From NCBI GenBank assembly GCA_900753715.1, contig CAAEAE010000137.1, positions 1 through 27,248 of the forward strand: a stretch of DNA of 27,248 bases. Reading direction: 5' to 3'. Each line of letters starts with the position of its first letter. Positions within the stretch are counted from its first letter, which is position 1. The notes under the pieces were generated by a model. It was not told the origin of the DNA, ran no database searches, and saw only the letters and a program-made list of their open reading frames with translations. Positions 1 through 6,748 of the stretch are shown piece after piece. The DNA comes from an uncultured Roseburia sp. Lineage in GTDB: Bacteria; Bacillota_A; Clostridia; Lachnospirales; Lachnospiraceae. A program made the position numbers and the translations under genes.

Positions 1-422
1 AGATTCTTGAGGTGACGGCGATTGCAGAGAGCACACCGGGACCGATTGCGATAAATGCCGCAACCTTTATCGGTTACCGGATTGCCGGGTTTGCGGGAGC
101 GTTTTTAGCGACATTCGGTGTGGTCCTGCCGTCATTTTTGATTATTTTCGGAATTTCGTTTATTCTCCGTCAGTTTGAACAGGCACAGGCGGTTCGTTAT
201 GCCTTCTGGGGAATCCGTGCGGGAGTACTTGCACTAATCGTGAAAGCAATGGTCTCTATGTACCGACAGGCGCCAAAAGGGCTGCTGTCTTATCTCATGA
301 TGGGTGGTGCACTGGCGGCAGTGGCACTTTGCAGGGTAAATGTGATTCTCGTGATTGCAGTCTGTGCACTCGTGGGAATCCTTGCAGGAGAAATCGCTGC
401 GGGAAGGAGCCGGAAAGAATGA
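1..422 (+). CDS. Chromate transporter family (CHR) half-size subunit, 5' truncated
   Basis: Partial gene: the reading frame is already open at the window edge, with the first full codon at base 3. The visible 139 residues are hydrophobic membrane segments. They carry the CHR-family signature around ESTPGPIAINAATFIGY, followed by the segment ATFGVVLPSFLIIF. The next gene has the same elements (EGTPGPFAVNMSTYVG, ATLGVTLPSF), so the two are paralogous halves of a short-chain CHR pair. In known cases such pairs work together as chromate/anion exporters in the cytoplasmic membrane. The real substrate here is not known. The stop overlaps the start of the next gene (ATGA), which implies translational coupling. 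Confidence 0.88.
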   Translation, partial: ILEVTAIAESTPGPIAINAATFIGYRIAGFAGAFLATFGVVLPSFLIIFGISFILRQFEQAQAVRYAFWGIRAGVLALIVKAMVSMYRQAPKGLLSYLMMGGALAAVALCRVNVILVIAVCALVGILAGEIAAGRSRKE

Positions 423-997
423 CAGGAATCACGCTTTATCTGGAATTGTTCTGGACATTTTTAAAAATCGGAGCATTTACGTTTGGCGGCGGCTATGCGA
501 TGCTGCCACTTGTGCAGGCGGAGGTACTCGCACACGGCTGGCTTTCTGAGGAAGAAATTATCAATTTTATTGCAGTCAGCGAGGGAACACCGGGACCGTT
601 TGCAGTCAATATGTCTACCTATGTCGGCGCAGAAACAGCGGGATTTTTGGGAGCACTTTTTGCAACACTCGGTGTGACACTGCCATCGTTTGCGATAATT
701 CTGATTGTGGCACATTGCTTTACAAAGTTTCAGGAAAACCGCTTTGTAAAAGATGCAATGCGAGGCTTAAAATCCGCAGTTATCGGATTAATCGGAGCAG
801 CAGCGCTTTCCACCGGAAAAACCGTCTTTTTCCCGGAAGGAATAAAAGCTGCTTTGGAGACAAATGGCGGTGCATTTGTCATTTCAGTCTGTATTTTTGC
901 ACTGATGCTTTTTCTTTCATTTAAAAAGATACATCCGATTCTTATCATTGTTCTTTCGGCGGGAATCGGAATTGCAGCGGGGTATTTCATTTTGTGA
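419..997 (+). CDS. Chromate transporter family (CHR) half-size subunit
   Basis: A 192-residue membrane protein of the short-chain CHR family, the second member of a two-gene transporter. Near the N-terminus it shows the family motif FTFGGGYAMLPLVQAE, then the conserved EGTPGPFAVN region and several hydrophobic helices. The start at 419 is chosen because AAGGAG lies about 10 bases upstream, the protein begins in the family-typical way (MTGITLYLELFWTFLKIGAF), and the ATG overlaps the previous stop. A longer upstream frame in the same phase would read through the previous gene and is not needed. Chromate export is a family label; a role in other anion transport is equally possible. Confidence 0.9.
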   Translation: MTGITLYLELFWTFLKIGAFTFGGGYAMLPLVQAEVLAHGWLSEEEIINFIAVSEGTPGPFAVNMSTYVGAETAGFLGALFATLGVTLPSFAIILIVAHCFTKFQENRFVKDAMRGLKSAVIGLIGAAALSTGKTVFFPEGIKAALETNGGAFVISVCIFALMLFLSFKKIHPILIIVLSAGIGIAAGYFIL

Positions 998-1015
998 TAA
1001 AGGAATTCAAAAAAG

Positions 1016-2080
1016 ATGAAAAACGAGACAAAGAAACAAAACCGGAATCATATGATTTTTTACGCAGTCTTTTTTCTGGCTGTGATGTTTTTGACATTTC
1101 ACCTGATATTTAAAAATACGGAGTTAGATGATATCTATGGGGCGCTTGACCTGATGCACCCGGGATATCTGCTTGCGGCAGCATTTGATGCGGTGCTGTT
1201 TGTGGCGCTGGAAGGAATTATGATCTGGTATCTGATTTCTGCGCTTCACAAAGAATACGGACTTCCGGGAAAGGGGAGCGGCGTGCTTCGCTGCATCGGA
1301 TATTCTTTTATCGGTTTTTTCTATTCCGGAATCACACCGTCCGCAACAGGCGGACAGCCAATGCAGCTTTATCACATGAATAAGGATGGAAACCGGCTTG
1401 CAGACAGTTCGGTTGTGCTTATGACGGTGGCGGTGATATATAAGCTGGTACTGTCTGTCATTGGCATCCTCATCTATGTGTTCTGGCGCGTACCGTTAAA
1501 AGGTTATCTTGGAAAATATATGGATTTGTTTGTGCTCGGACTATTTTTAAACAGTGGATTGGTGTTACTTCTTTTGTTTGTCATGTTTGCACCGAAACAG
1601 GCGGGCAGGGTGATTCACAAATTAGAACAGGCACTTGTAAAAATTCATCTGTTTAAATATTCGGAGCGCCGCATCAGAAAAATAGATTCCTTTATCAATG
1701 GTTACCGGGAGTCTGTGGGATTTCTTGTTACCCATACCGGAAAAGTACTCGTTGTCCTGGTCCTTACGACCGTACAGCGTTTTTCTGTGTTTGTTCTGAC
1801 CTGGCTTGTCTATCGGGGATTTCAGCTGACCGGAACGCCCATCTGGGATATCATGTGGCTTCAGGCGGCTACCTATATTTCCGTGGATATGCTTCCGATT
1901 CCAGGGTCACAGGGAATTACAGAGCTTGTCTACAGAAGGGCATATGCATCTGTGTTCCCCCAAAAATTGCTGTTTCCATCTATGATGGCAGTGCGTGGAC
2001 TCAGTTTTTATCTGGTATTTTTTATCGGATTTCTGGCAGTTATCTGGAAGATGTTTCACAACGCATCCCATGAATCATAA
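1016..2080 (+). CDS. Flippase-like / lysylphosphatidylglycerol synthase TM-region family protein
   Basis: A 354-residue polytopic membrane protein of the LPG_synthase_TM / UPF0104 (YbhN-like) family. It has about eight hydrophobic segments. The first is at about residues 13-32, and the family-typical segment PSATGGQPMQLYHMNKDG lies near residue 110. A later conserved stretch contains DMLPIPGSQGITE. It corresponds only to the membrane (flippase) half of MprF; no aminoacyl-transferase domain follows. Related proteins are thought to move lipids or lipid-linked substrates across the membrane, but the substrate here is unknown. It starts 18 bases after the CHR gene with AAGGA upstream, so it is probably co-transcribed. 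A new promoter follows its stop. Confidence 0.82.
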   Translation: MKNETKKQNRNHMIFYAVFFLAVMFLTFHLIFKNTELDDIYGALDLMHPGYLLAAAFDAVLFVALEGIMIWYLISALHKEYGLPGKGSGVLRCIGYSFIGFFYSGITPSATGGQPMQLYHMNKDGNRLADSSVVLMTVAVIYKLVLSVIGILIYVFWRVPLKGYLGKYMDLFVLGLFLNSGLVLLLLFVMFAPKQAGRVIHKLEQALVKIHLFKYSERRIRKIDSFINGYRESVGFLVTHTGKVLVVLVLTTVQRFSVFVLTWLVYRGFQLTGTPIWDIMWLQAATYISVDMLPIPGSQGITELVYRRAYASVFPQKLLFPSMMAVRGLSFYLVFFIGFLAVIWKMFHNASHES

Positions 2081-2093
2081 GGGGAAGCGTTTC

Positions 2094-2122
2094 TATACAT
2101 TTGGGGAAAACTGTGTTATAAT
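2094..2122 (+). promoter_or_regulatory. Putative sigma-A promoter for the TF-like gene and first secreted paralog
   Basis: A perfect -10 hexamer TATAAT lies at 2117-2122, with TATACA (4 of 6 matches to TTGACA) at 2094-2099 and a 17-base spacer. It sits in the 74-base gap before the gene at 2155. Confidence 0.6.
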
Positions 2123-2154
2123 CACGTGTAACAGCACACTAAAGGAGAAAAATT

Positions 2155-3063
2155 ATGCTATCAGAGATATTGTCGTGGGGAACCACATTGTTGTATTCGG
2201 CGTTTGCACCGGTTCTTCTGGTGCTTGTGGTTCTATTCTTTGTGAAAAAAATCACAAAAAAAAATTTGTGGAAAGGAATTAAACTGGCTGTAGTGGTATA
2301 TCTGGCGGCAACATTTGTAATTCCTGCGGTCACAGGATGCGGAAGTGATGCAAAGAGCAGTGAAGAACAGACCGGGGCAGATGAACTTACAAGCAGTGTG
2401 ACAAAACTAGGTACATACACCGGACTTTCCTATACAGATGGAAGCGGCAGGGTTCCGACGGATGACGAAGTGCAGGAGGAGATGGAGGCGATTCTTCTGT
2501 GGTTTGAGGACGCAGAGCTGACCGAAGACTGGGTCAAGGAGAATTTAGACTTTGATTCGATAGACGATTTCAGGGAAGATACCAGACAAAACCTCATGGC
2601 GGTATATGATGAACGGGCATGGAAGGCGTCTGCAAAAGAACTGTTTGAAACAGTCATTGCAGATTCAGAATTTGACCTTTCCGATGCGGATCTGGAGACG
2701 GTTTATAAGCGGTATGAGAATACATACCAACAGTATGCGGATATGCTCGACCTGACTCTGGAGGAATATGTGACACAGGAACTTGGCACAGATATGGAAC
2801 AGTTTCAAAAAGATGGGGAAGATGCAGCGGAAATGGTTTTAAAAACGAAACTTGTCGCAGATGCAATCGCAAAAGCGGAAAATCTTGATTATGATGCATC
2901 TTACGAGGAGATTGCAAATCAGATTGTCGCCGAGGAAGGCTATGATTCATTAACGGACCTTGAAGAGGCAGCCGGGGGAAAAGAGGAGCTGCGGGATGAA
3001 GTGACCTACCGTATGGCGGCACAGTTTATGATGGAACAGGCAACACCGGTATCAGAATCGTAA
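2155..3063 (+). CDS. Membrane-anchored trigger-factor-like (PPIase-less) extracytoplasmic protein
   Basis: A 302-residue protein. It has a hydrophobic helix at about residues 11-30, a very basic loop at 31-43 (KKITKKNLWKGIK), and a second helix at about 44-61 ending in a lipobox-like VTGC with Cys62. An acidic domain follows. By the positive-inside rule the acidic part faces outside. Residues about 86-115 (LGTYTGLSYTDG, then PTDDEVQEEMEAIL) resemble the trigger-factor stretch just before the PPIase domain. The rest resembles the helical trigger-factor/SurA C-terminal arms, including a YxxYADMLDLTLEEYVTQ-like segment. There is no PPIase domain. The start is supported by AAAGGAG 7 bases upstream and the promoter. 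A chaperone or foldase role for the secreted proteins encoded immediately downstream is inference. Confidence 0.62.
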   Translation: MLSEILSWGTTLLYSAFAPVLLVLVVLFFVKKITKKNLWKGIKLAVVVYLAATFVIPAVTGCGSDAKSSEEQTGADELTSSVTKLGTYTGLSYTDGSGRVPTDDEVQEEMEAILLWFEDAELTEDWVKENLDFDSIDDFREDTRQNLMAVYDERAWKASAKELFETVIADSEFDLSDADLETVYKRYENTYQQYADMLDLTLEEYVTQELGTDMEQFQKDGEDAAEMVLKTKLVADAIAKAENLDYDASYEEIANQIVAEEGYDSLTDLEEAAGGKEELRDEVTYRMAAQFMMEQATPVSES

Positions 3064-3073
3064 AGGAGAACTT

Positions 3074-3886
3074 ATGAAAACAAGCACACGAAAAAAGACT
3101 TTTATTGCGCAAATCCTGCTTTTCCTTCTCATAGTGACAGCTCCGGCATCAACACTTGTGACGGTGGAGGCAGCGCCGAACTATCAGAAGACACAGACCT
3201 TTTATATGACAAACAAAAATGGTGTAAAATCGGCTGCATCCGTTTATGTCGGAAATCTGTCAAAATCACAGACGATAAAAAAGAAAAACATTTCTATTAA
3301 TAAAGCTGGGAAAAGCGTTGTAAAGCTGGTTTCTGCAAATTACAATAAATATACGACCAGTACCGAAAAGGTTTATTTTACCGGAGCAGCAAACAGCAAA
3401 AATTCCAAAAACAGCTATTATTATGAAATATATTTAAATCTGCTCAAAAAGGGAAGCGCTACGCTTGCTTTCAAGATTACAAACTCAAGCAACGGAAAAA
3501 CGACGTCCTACAAGACGACTTTAACCGTCAAGAACTATACGAATCCCTTAAAGACTGCAAAAATTGCGGGCATCAAGTCGGGAAGCAGTACAAATCTTGC
3601 CGGAAAACTAAAAAAACAGAATTATTCTTATTTGAAATTAAAAGCGGATAAGAAAAACGTAAACTTAGAGTTTACAGCAAATTCCGGCTGGAAAATTACG
3701 GATGTAGAAATGACGGATTACAGCACAGGAGCACTTTACGGCAGATACAGCAGTGCCGGAGTTTCCAGCGTGAAGGTGAGTGTCGGTACCATGAAGAAAT
3801 CCGGCAGATACACCGTGCATGTTTCTCTTACGAACCAGAAGGACGGGGGCATCATGGACTGCTATTACTATATTAATCAGAAATAG
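3074..3886 (+). CDS. Secreted Lys/Ser/Thr/Tyr-rich protein, paralog 1 of 4
   Basis: A 270-residue protein with a Sec signal peptide: basic start, hydrophobic core from about residue 10, likely cleavage after VEA at residue 33. The mature protein is rich in Lys, Ser, Thr, Asn and Tyr. Its first half contains the family pattern VGNLSKSQTIKKKNISI, then LLKKGSATLAFKI, which looks like the end of a bacterial Ig-like (Big2-type) strand set. The second half starts at the family-wide NPLKTAKI and contains SGWKITDVEM. No sortase motif or membrane anchor is visible. It starts 11 bases after the trigger-factor-like gene with AAAGGAG upstream, so the two are probably co-transcribed. It is the most divergent of the four. 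The function is unknown; I do not recognise a named family. Confidence 0.8.
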   Translation: MKTSTRKKTFIAQILLFLLIVTAPASTLVTVEAAPNYQKTQTFYMTNKNGVKSAASVYVGNLSKSQTIKKKNISINKAGKSVVKLVSANYNKYTTSTEKVYFTGAANSKNSKNSYYYEIYLNLLKKGSATLAFKITNSSNGKTTSYKTTLTVKNYTNPLKTAKIAGIKSGSSTNLAGKLKKQNYSYLKLKADKKNVNLEFTANSGWKITDVEMTDYSTGALYGRYSSAGVSSVKVSVGTMKKSGRYTVHVSLTNQKDGGIMDCYYYINQK

Positions 3887-3888
3887 CA

Positions 3889-3977
3889 GGGGCAGTTTTG
3901 TGAGTATTCTGTGACGGATATGTGTAAATTGTGTGAAAAATGACTTGCAAACAACGTGAAAATGGACTATGATTTGA
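3889..3977 (+). repeat. Direct repeat copy A: terminator remnant plus promoter upstream of paralog 2
   Basis: This stretch matches copy B at 5648-5741 without gaps over about 80 bases (about nine substitutions). The match extends leftwards after a 5-base deletion in copy A. Copy A keeps GGGGCAG followed by TTTT but has lost the hairpin's left arm, so the terminator present in copy B is broken here. The promoter portion is conserved. Confidence 0.8.
3945..3973 (+). promoter_or_regulatory. Promoter for secreted paralogs 2 and 3
   Basis: TTGCAA at 3945-3950 and TATGAT at 3968-3973 are separated by exactly 17 bases. Both elements and the spacing are conserved in the second copy at 5709-5737, which supports function. 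Confidence 0.75.
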
Positions 3978-4015
3978 TGCAGGAATTTTATTTCACATAA
4001 TTTAAAGGAGCAGTT

Positions 4016-4783
4016 ATGAAAAAGTTTACAAAACACTTAGCAGCAATTGCCATGGCACTTGCAGTGGCTGTAACAGCATTTGTGCCGGTAACCGCAGAGG
4101 CGGCGCCAAACTACTTAAAGGAGAATACGGTATATCGTACCACGACCGATTCAAAGAGTTATTCCTTGTCAAGCATTTATGTATCAGGTTTAAGCAAGAG
4201 CGATACGATTAAGAAATCCTCTGTAAAGACCAGCAACAAGAAGGTGGTGGATTTAGCTTACCTTGAGAAAGCACGCTATGGTTATGAATCAGACTATTTT
4301 GATGCAACCATGCAGGGCAATTCAAATGATACTTGTGGTTATTACATTGGTCTTAACTTAAAGAAGCCGGGAAAGGCAACCATTACCTTTAAAGTCGGAA
4401 AGAAAAAGTGCACTTCAAAAATCACTGTCTTAAAATGGGAGAATCCGTTAAAGACGGCAAAGATTCTTGGAAAGAATCATGCAGGCAGGGTGAAAAATTC
4501 CAATATGTACCGTGGCTTGAAGACAAAATCCACCCAGAAGAATCAGACAGTTTCTTTTGCAACCAATAAGAATTGGAAGATTACATCCGTTGCAGTTTTT
4601 CAATTTGAAGATGTAAATGAGACCTATAATTATGAGGAACATTGGAGCTACTCCAACGCACCTAAGACAAAGGTGAGCTGCAACATTGGAACTGTAAATA
4701 AAAATAAGACCTATAAGATTACGGTTAATGTAACGAATACAAAGACAAAAGCATCTACATATGTGGACTATTATATTAACTAA
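4016..4783 (+). CDS. Secreted Lys-rich protein, paralog 2 of 4
   Basis: A 255-residue secreted protein. The signal peptide runs to AEA at residue 29 and is 26 of 29 identical to that of paralog 4. The mature part has the family halves: an N-terminal Big2-like portion (SGLSKSDTIKKSSVKTSNKK, later KKPGKATITFKV) and a C-terminal portion beginning at ENPLKTAKIL with the conserved NKNWKITSV. Unlike most of its relatives it carries three Cys residues in the mature part (in DTCGYY, KKKCTSK and KVSCN). AAAGGAG lies 7 bases before the ATG and a conserved promoter lies upstream. Only 27 bases separate it from paralog 3, so the two share a transcript. Role unknown; extracellular by its signal peptide. 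Confidence 0.82.
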   Translation: MKKFTKHLAAIAMALAVAVTAFVPVTAEAAPNYLKENTVYRTTTDSKSYSLSSIYVSGLSKSDTIKKSSVKTSNKKVVDLAYLEKARYGYESDYFDATMQGNSNDTCGYYIGLNLKKPGKATITFKVGKKKCTSKITVLKWENPLKTAKILGKNHAGRVKNSNMYRGLKTKSTQKNQTVSFATNKNWKITSVAVFQFEDVNETYNYEEHWSYSNAPKTKVSCNIGTVNKNKTYKITVNVTNTKTKASTYVDYYIN

Positions 4784-4810
4784 GATTTAAGAGACGGGAA
4801 AGGAGTATTT

Positions 4811-5602
4811 ATGAGAAAGCTTACAAAATACATTGCAGCGCTTGCAATGGCAGTTGCGGTTGCTGTGACAGCAATTACTCCGGTAACAGTTGAAGCAAAA
4901 CCGGTGTATCCTGAAAAATTAACGCTGTATCATTCAAGCGCCAATAAGAACTGGGGAACCTACACAAGTATTACAATATCAAATCTTGGCAAGAATGATA
5001 CGATTAAGAAGTCATCGATAAAGTCCAGTGATGAGAGTGTTATGAAAGTAATGTGCCTTAACAAAAATTATACCAGCTATGAGACACAGTATTTCAGCAA
5101 ACAGAAGAATTCCACTTATACGTACAACAATTATTCTATTGAGATGAGCCTTTTGAAGATTGGTAAGGCAACGTTGACCTTTAAGATTGGTAAGAAAAGC
5201 TACAGCTCCAAGGTTGCTGTCTGCAATTATGAAAATCCTTTAAAGTCAGCCAAAATACTTGGCGCAGATTATGCAAAGCAGGTAAAAGAGGATAACTCCT
5301 ATAATGGTATCAAAACTTCTTCGACCAAGAAAAATCAGAGCTTTATTTTCAAGGCAAATAAAAACTGGAAAATTACAAATGTATACATTTCTGAATATGT
5401 AAAAACTGGTGCAAATAAGTCTTATACTTCGACTCATACACAGCGTTGGAACTATGAGTCTGCTCCAAAGAGTAACCTTACCTGTAATGTTGGAAAGATT
5501 GAAAAGAACAATTATTATGCTGTATTTATTAAACTGACGAATACCAAAACGAAAGGTACGCAGCAGATTCAGTTTTATATCAATAATCCATATAGTTACT
5601 AG
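4811..5602 (+). CDS. Secreted Lys-rich protein, paralog 3 of 4
   Basis: A 263-residue secreted protein, with a signal peptide ending at VEA (residue 29). It has the family pattern SNLGKNDTIKKSSIKSSDES, then LLKIGKATLTFKIGKKSYSS, then ENPLKSAKIL and KANKNWKITNV. The C-terminus is YINNPYSY, close to paralog 4 (YINYPYNY). It also shares THTQRW with the TYTQRW of paralog 4, so these two are the closest in the C-terminal half. It has no promoter of its own: it follows paralog 2 with an AAAGGAGTATTT leader identical to that of paralog 4. An intrinsic terminator lies just downstream. Function unknown. Confidence 0.82.
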   Translation: MRKLTKYIAALAMAVAVAVTAITPVTVEAKPVYPEKLTLYHSSANKNWGTYTSITISNLGKNDTIKKSSIKSSDESVMKVMCLNKNYTSYETQYFSKQKNSTYTYNNYSIEMSLLKIGKATLTFKIGKKSYSSKVAVCNYENPLKSAKILGADYAKQVKEDNSYNGIKTSSTKKNQSFIFKANKNWKITNVYISEYVKTGANKSYTSTHTQRWNYESAPKSNLTCNVGKIEKNNYYAVFIKLTNTKTKGTQQIQFYINNPYSY

Positions 5603-5630
5603 AGTAAACAAATCTGAGTGTGAGTTGACT

Positions 5631-5663
5631 GCCTCTGCCTCGTCTCCGGGGCAGAGGCTTTTT
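5631..5663 (+). terminator. Intrinsic terminator after secreted paralog 3
   Basis: A perfect 9-bp stem, GCCTCTGCC (5631-5639) with GGCAGAGGC (5650-5658), has a 10-base loop and is followed by five T residues. The sequence leading into it (GAGTGTGAG, then TGAC) recurs before the terminator after paralog 4. Confidence 0.88.
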
Positions 5664-5741
5664 GTGAGCACTTTGTGAAGAATGTGTGTAAATTGTGTGA
5701 AAAATGGCTTGCAAACAACGTGGAAATAGACTATGATTTGA
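5648..5741 (+). repeat. Direct repeat copy B: terminator arm plus promoter upstream of paralog 4
   Basis: Second copy of the repeat at 3889-3977. It runs from the right arm of the intact terminator through the promoter. Only the region after the first gap is collinear base for base (constant offset 1764). It marks the boundary of a duplicated promoter-gene unit. Confidence 0.8.
5709..5737 (+). promoter_or_regulatory. Promoter for secreted paralog 4
   Basis: TTGCAA at 5709-5714 and TATGAT at 5732-5737 have a 17-base spacer, the same arrangement as the promoter before paralog 2. It lies directly after a terminator, so paralog 4 is transcribed independently. Confidence 0.75.
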
Positions 5742-5775
5742 AATAGAGAATCTCACACAATCGAAAGGAGTATTT

Positions 5776-6570
5776 ATGAAAAAGCTTACAAAGCATCTGG
5801 CAGCAGTTGCCATGGCACTTGCTGTTGCAGTAACCGCACTTGTACCGGTAACCGCAGAAGCAAAACCTTCTTATAATGAGAAGATTACGGCATACCGCAC
5901 GAATGCAAATGCATCTTATACCTCTTCTACAAGTATTTATGTAGGAAATCTTGGTAAGAGTGATACAATTAAAAAATCTTCTGTAAAATCCAGCAATACG
6001 AAGTCTGTAAAGTTAAACTATCTTGAGAAGTATCATAGTGAATATGCAACAGAGTATTTCTCAGGTTCTAATGGTTACGGCGGCAAGTCTTATAGCTACT
6101 ATATCGGACTTAGTTTATTAAAACCGGGTAAATCTACTGTTTCTTTCAAGATTGGAAAGAAGGGTTACAAATCTGTTGTAAACGTTGTAAAATATGAAAA
6201 CCCGTTAAAGACAGCTACAATTCTTGGTAAGAACTATGCAGGCAAGTTAAAGAGCCAGAATACTTCTTATAAAGATATTAAGGCAAAATCAACCCAGAAG
6301 AACCAGAAATTTACATTTGAAGCAAACAAGAACTGGAAGATTACTTCTGTAGAAATTTCCAAATACGAGAAAGTCGGCAAGAACAGTTACTACTCCAGCA
6401 CTTATACACAGCGTTGGTCTTACAGCAGTTCACCGAAGAAAAAGGTTAGCTGCGGCGTAGGAAACATTGAAAAGGGCAAGTACTATCAGGTAAATGTTTC
6501 CATGACGAACACCAAGACCGGTGGCTCTATGATTGCGAATTTCTACATTAATTATCCATACAATTATTAA
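5776..6570 (+). CDS. Secreted Lys/Tyr-rich protein, paralog 4 of 4
   Basis: A 264-residue secreted protein with a signal peptide to AEA (residue 29). The mature half-domains match the others: VGNLGKSDTIKKSSVKSSN, LLKPGKSTVSFKIGKKGYKS, ENPLKTATIL and EANKNWKITSVEI. It is very rich in Tyr, Ser and Lys, has a single Cys in KVSCGVG, and has no wall anchor, transmembrane tail or catalytic motif that I can see. It is a single-gene transcription unit between a terminator-promoter pair and a second terminator. A Big2-like fold for the first half is inference from the strand and turn pattern. Binding to a surface or carbohydrate, or a structural role, would fit, but nothing in the sequence decides this. 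Confidence 0.82.
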   Translation: MKKLTKHLAAVAMALAVAVTALVPVTAEAKPSYNEKITAYRTNANASYTSSTSIYVGNLGKSDTIKKSSVKSSNTKSVKLNYLEKYHSEYATEYFSGSNGYGGKSYSYYIGLSLLKPGKSTVSFKIGKKGYKSVVNVVKYENPLKTATILGKNYAGKLKSQNTSYKDIKAKSTQKNQKFTFEANKNWKITSVEISKYEKVGKNSYYSSTYTQRWSYSSSPKKKVSCGVGNIEKGKYYQVNVSMTNTKTGGSMIANFYINYPYNY

Positions 6571-6611
6571 TTGTTCATACCAATAAAATGAAACAGAGTG
6601 TGAGATGACAG

Positions 6612-6642
6612 CCTCTGTCCCGTTTCAGGGACAGAGGTTTTT
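6612..6642 (+). terminator. Intrinsic terminator after secreted paralog 4
   Basis: A perfect 10-bp stem, CCTCTGTCCC (6612-6621) with GGGACAGAGG (6628-6637), has a 6-base loop and is followed by five T residues. It is a diverged copy of the terminator after paralog 3. Confidence 0.9.
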
Positions 6643-6663
6643 AAATGTCCAAAATTTTAAATG

Positions 6664-6692
6664 TTGACTTACATAAAAATTCGCTTTATAAT
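6664..6692 (+). promoter_or_regulatory. Promoter of the yicC-remA-gmk-rpoZ housekeeping operon
   Basis: TTGACT (6664-6669) and a perfect TATAAT (6687-6692) have a 17-base spacer. It is near-consensus, directly after a terminator and about 55 bases before yicC. Confidence 0.85.
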
Positions 6693-6748
6693 AATTTTAC
6701 CTATGTATACAGGAGATTTTATACCGAAATACACGGGAGAGGTGAAGC

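Noticed and set aside
2242..2244. GTG at codon 30 of the trigger-factor-like gene as the real start giving a simple lipoprotein
   Set aside because: No ribosome site precedes it, whereas the ATG at 2155 has AAAGGAG and a promoter; kept as an open question in the findings.
2654..3022. 122-residue open frame on the minus strand
   Set aside because: It lies wholly inside the well-supported trigger-factor-like gene, has no ribosome site and reads as a Pro/His-rich antisense artefact.
3074..6570. Four tandem related genes as a mobile element or CRISPR-like array
   Set aside because: The repeats are whole coding genes with promoters and terminators; there is no transposase, inverted end repeat or short regularly spaced repeat.
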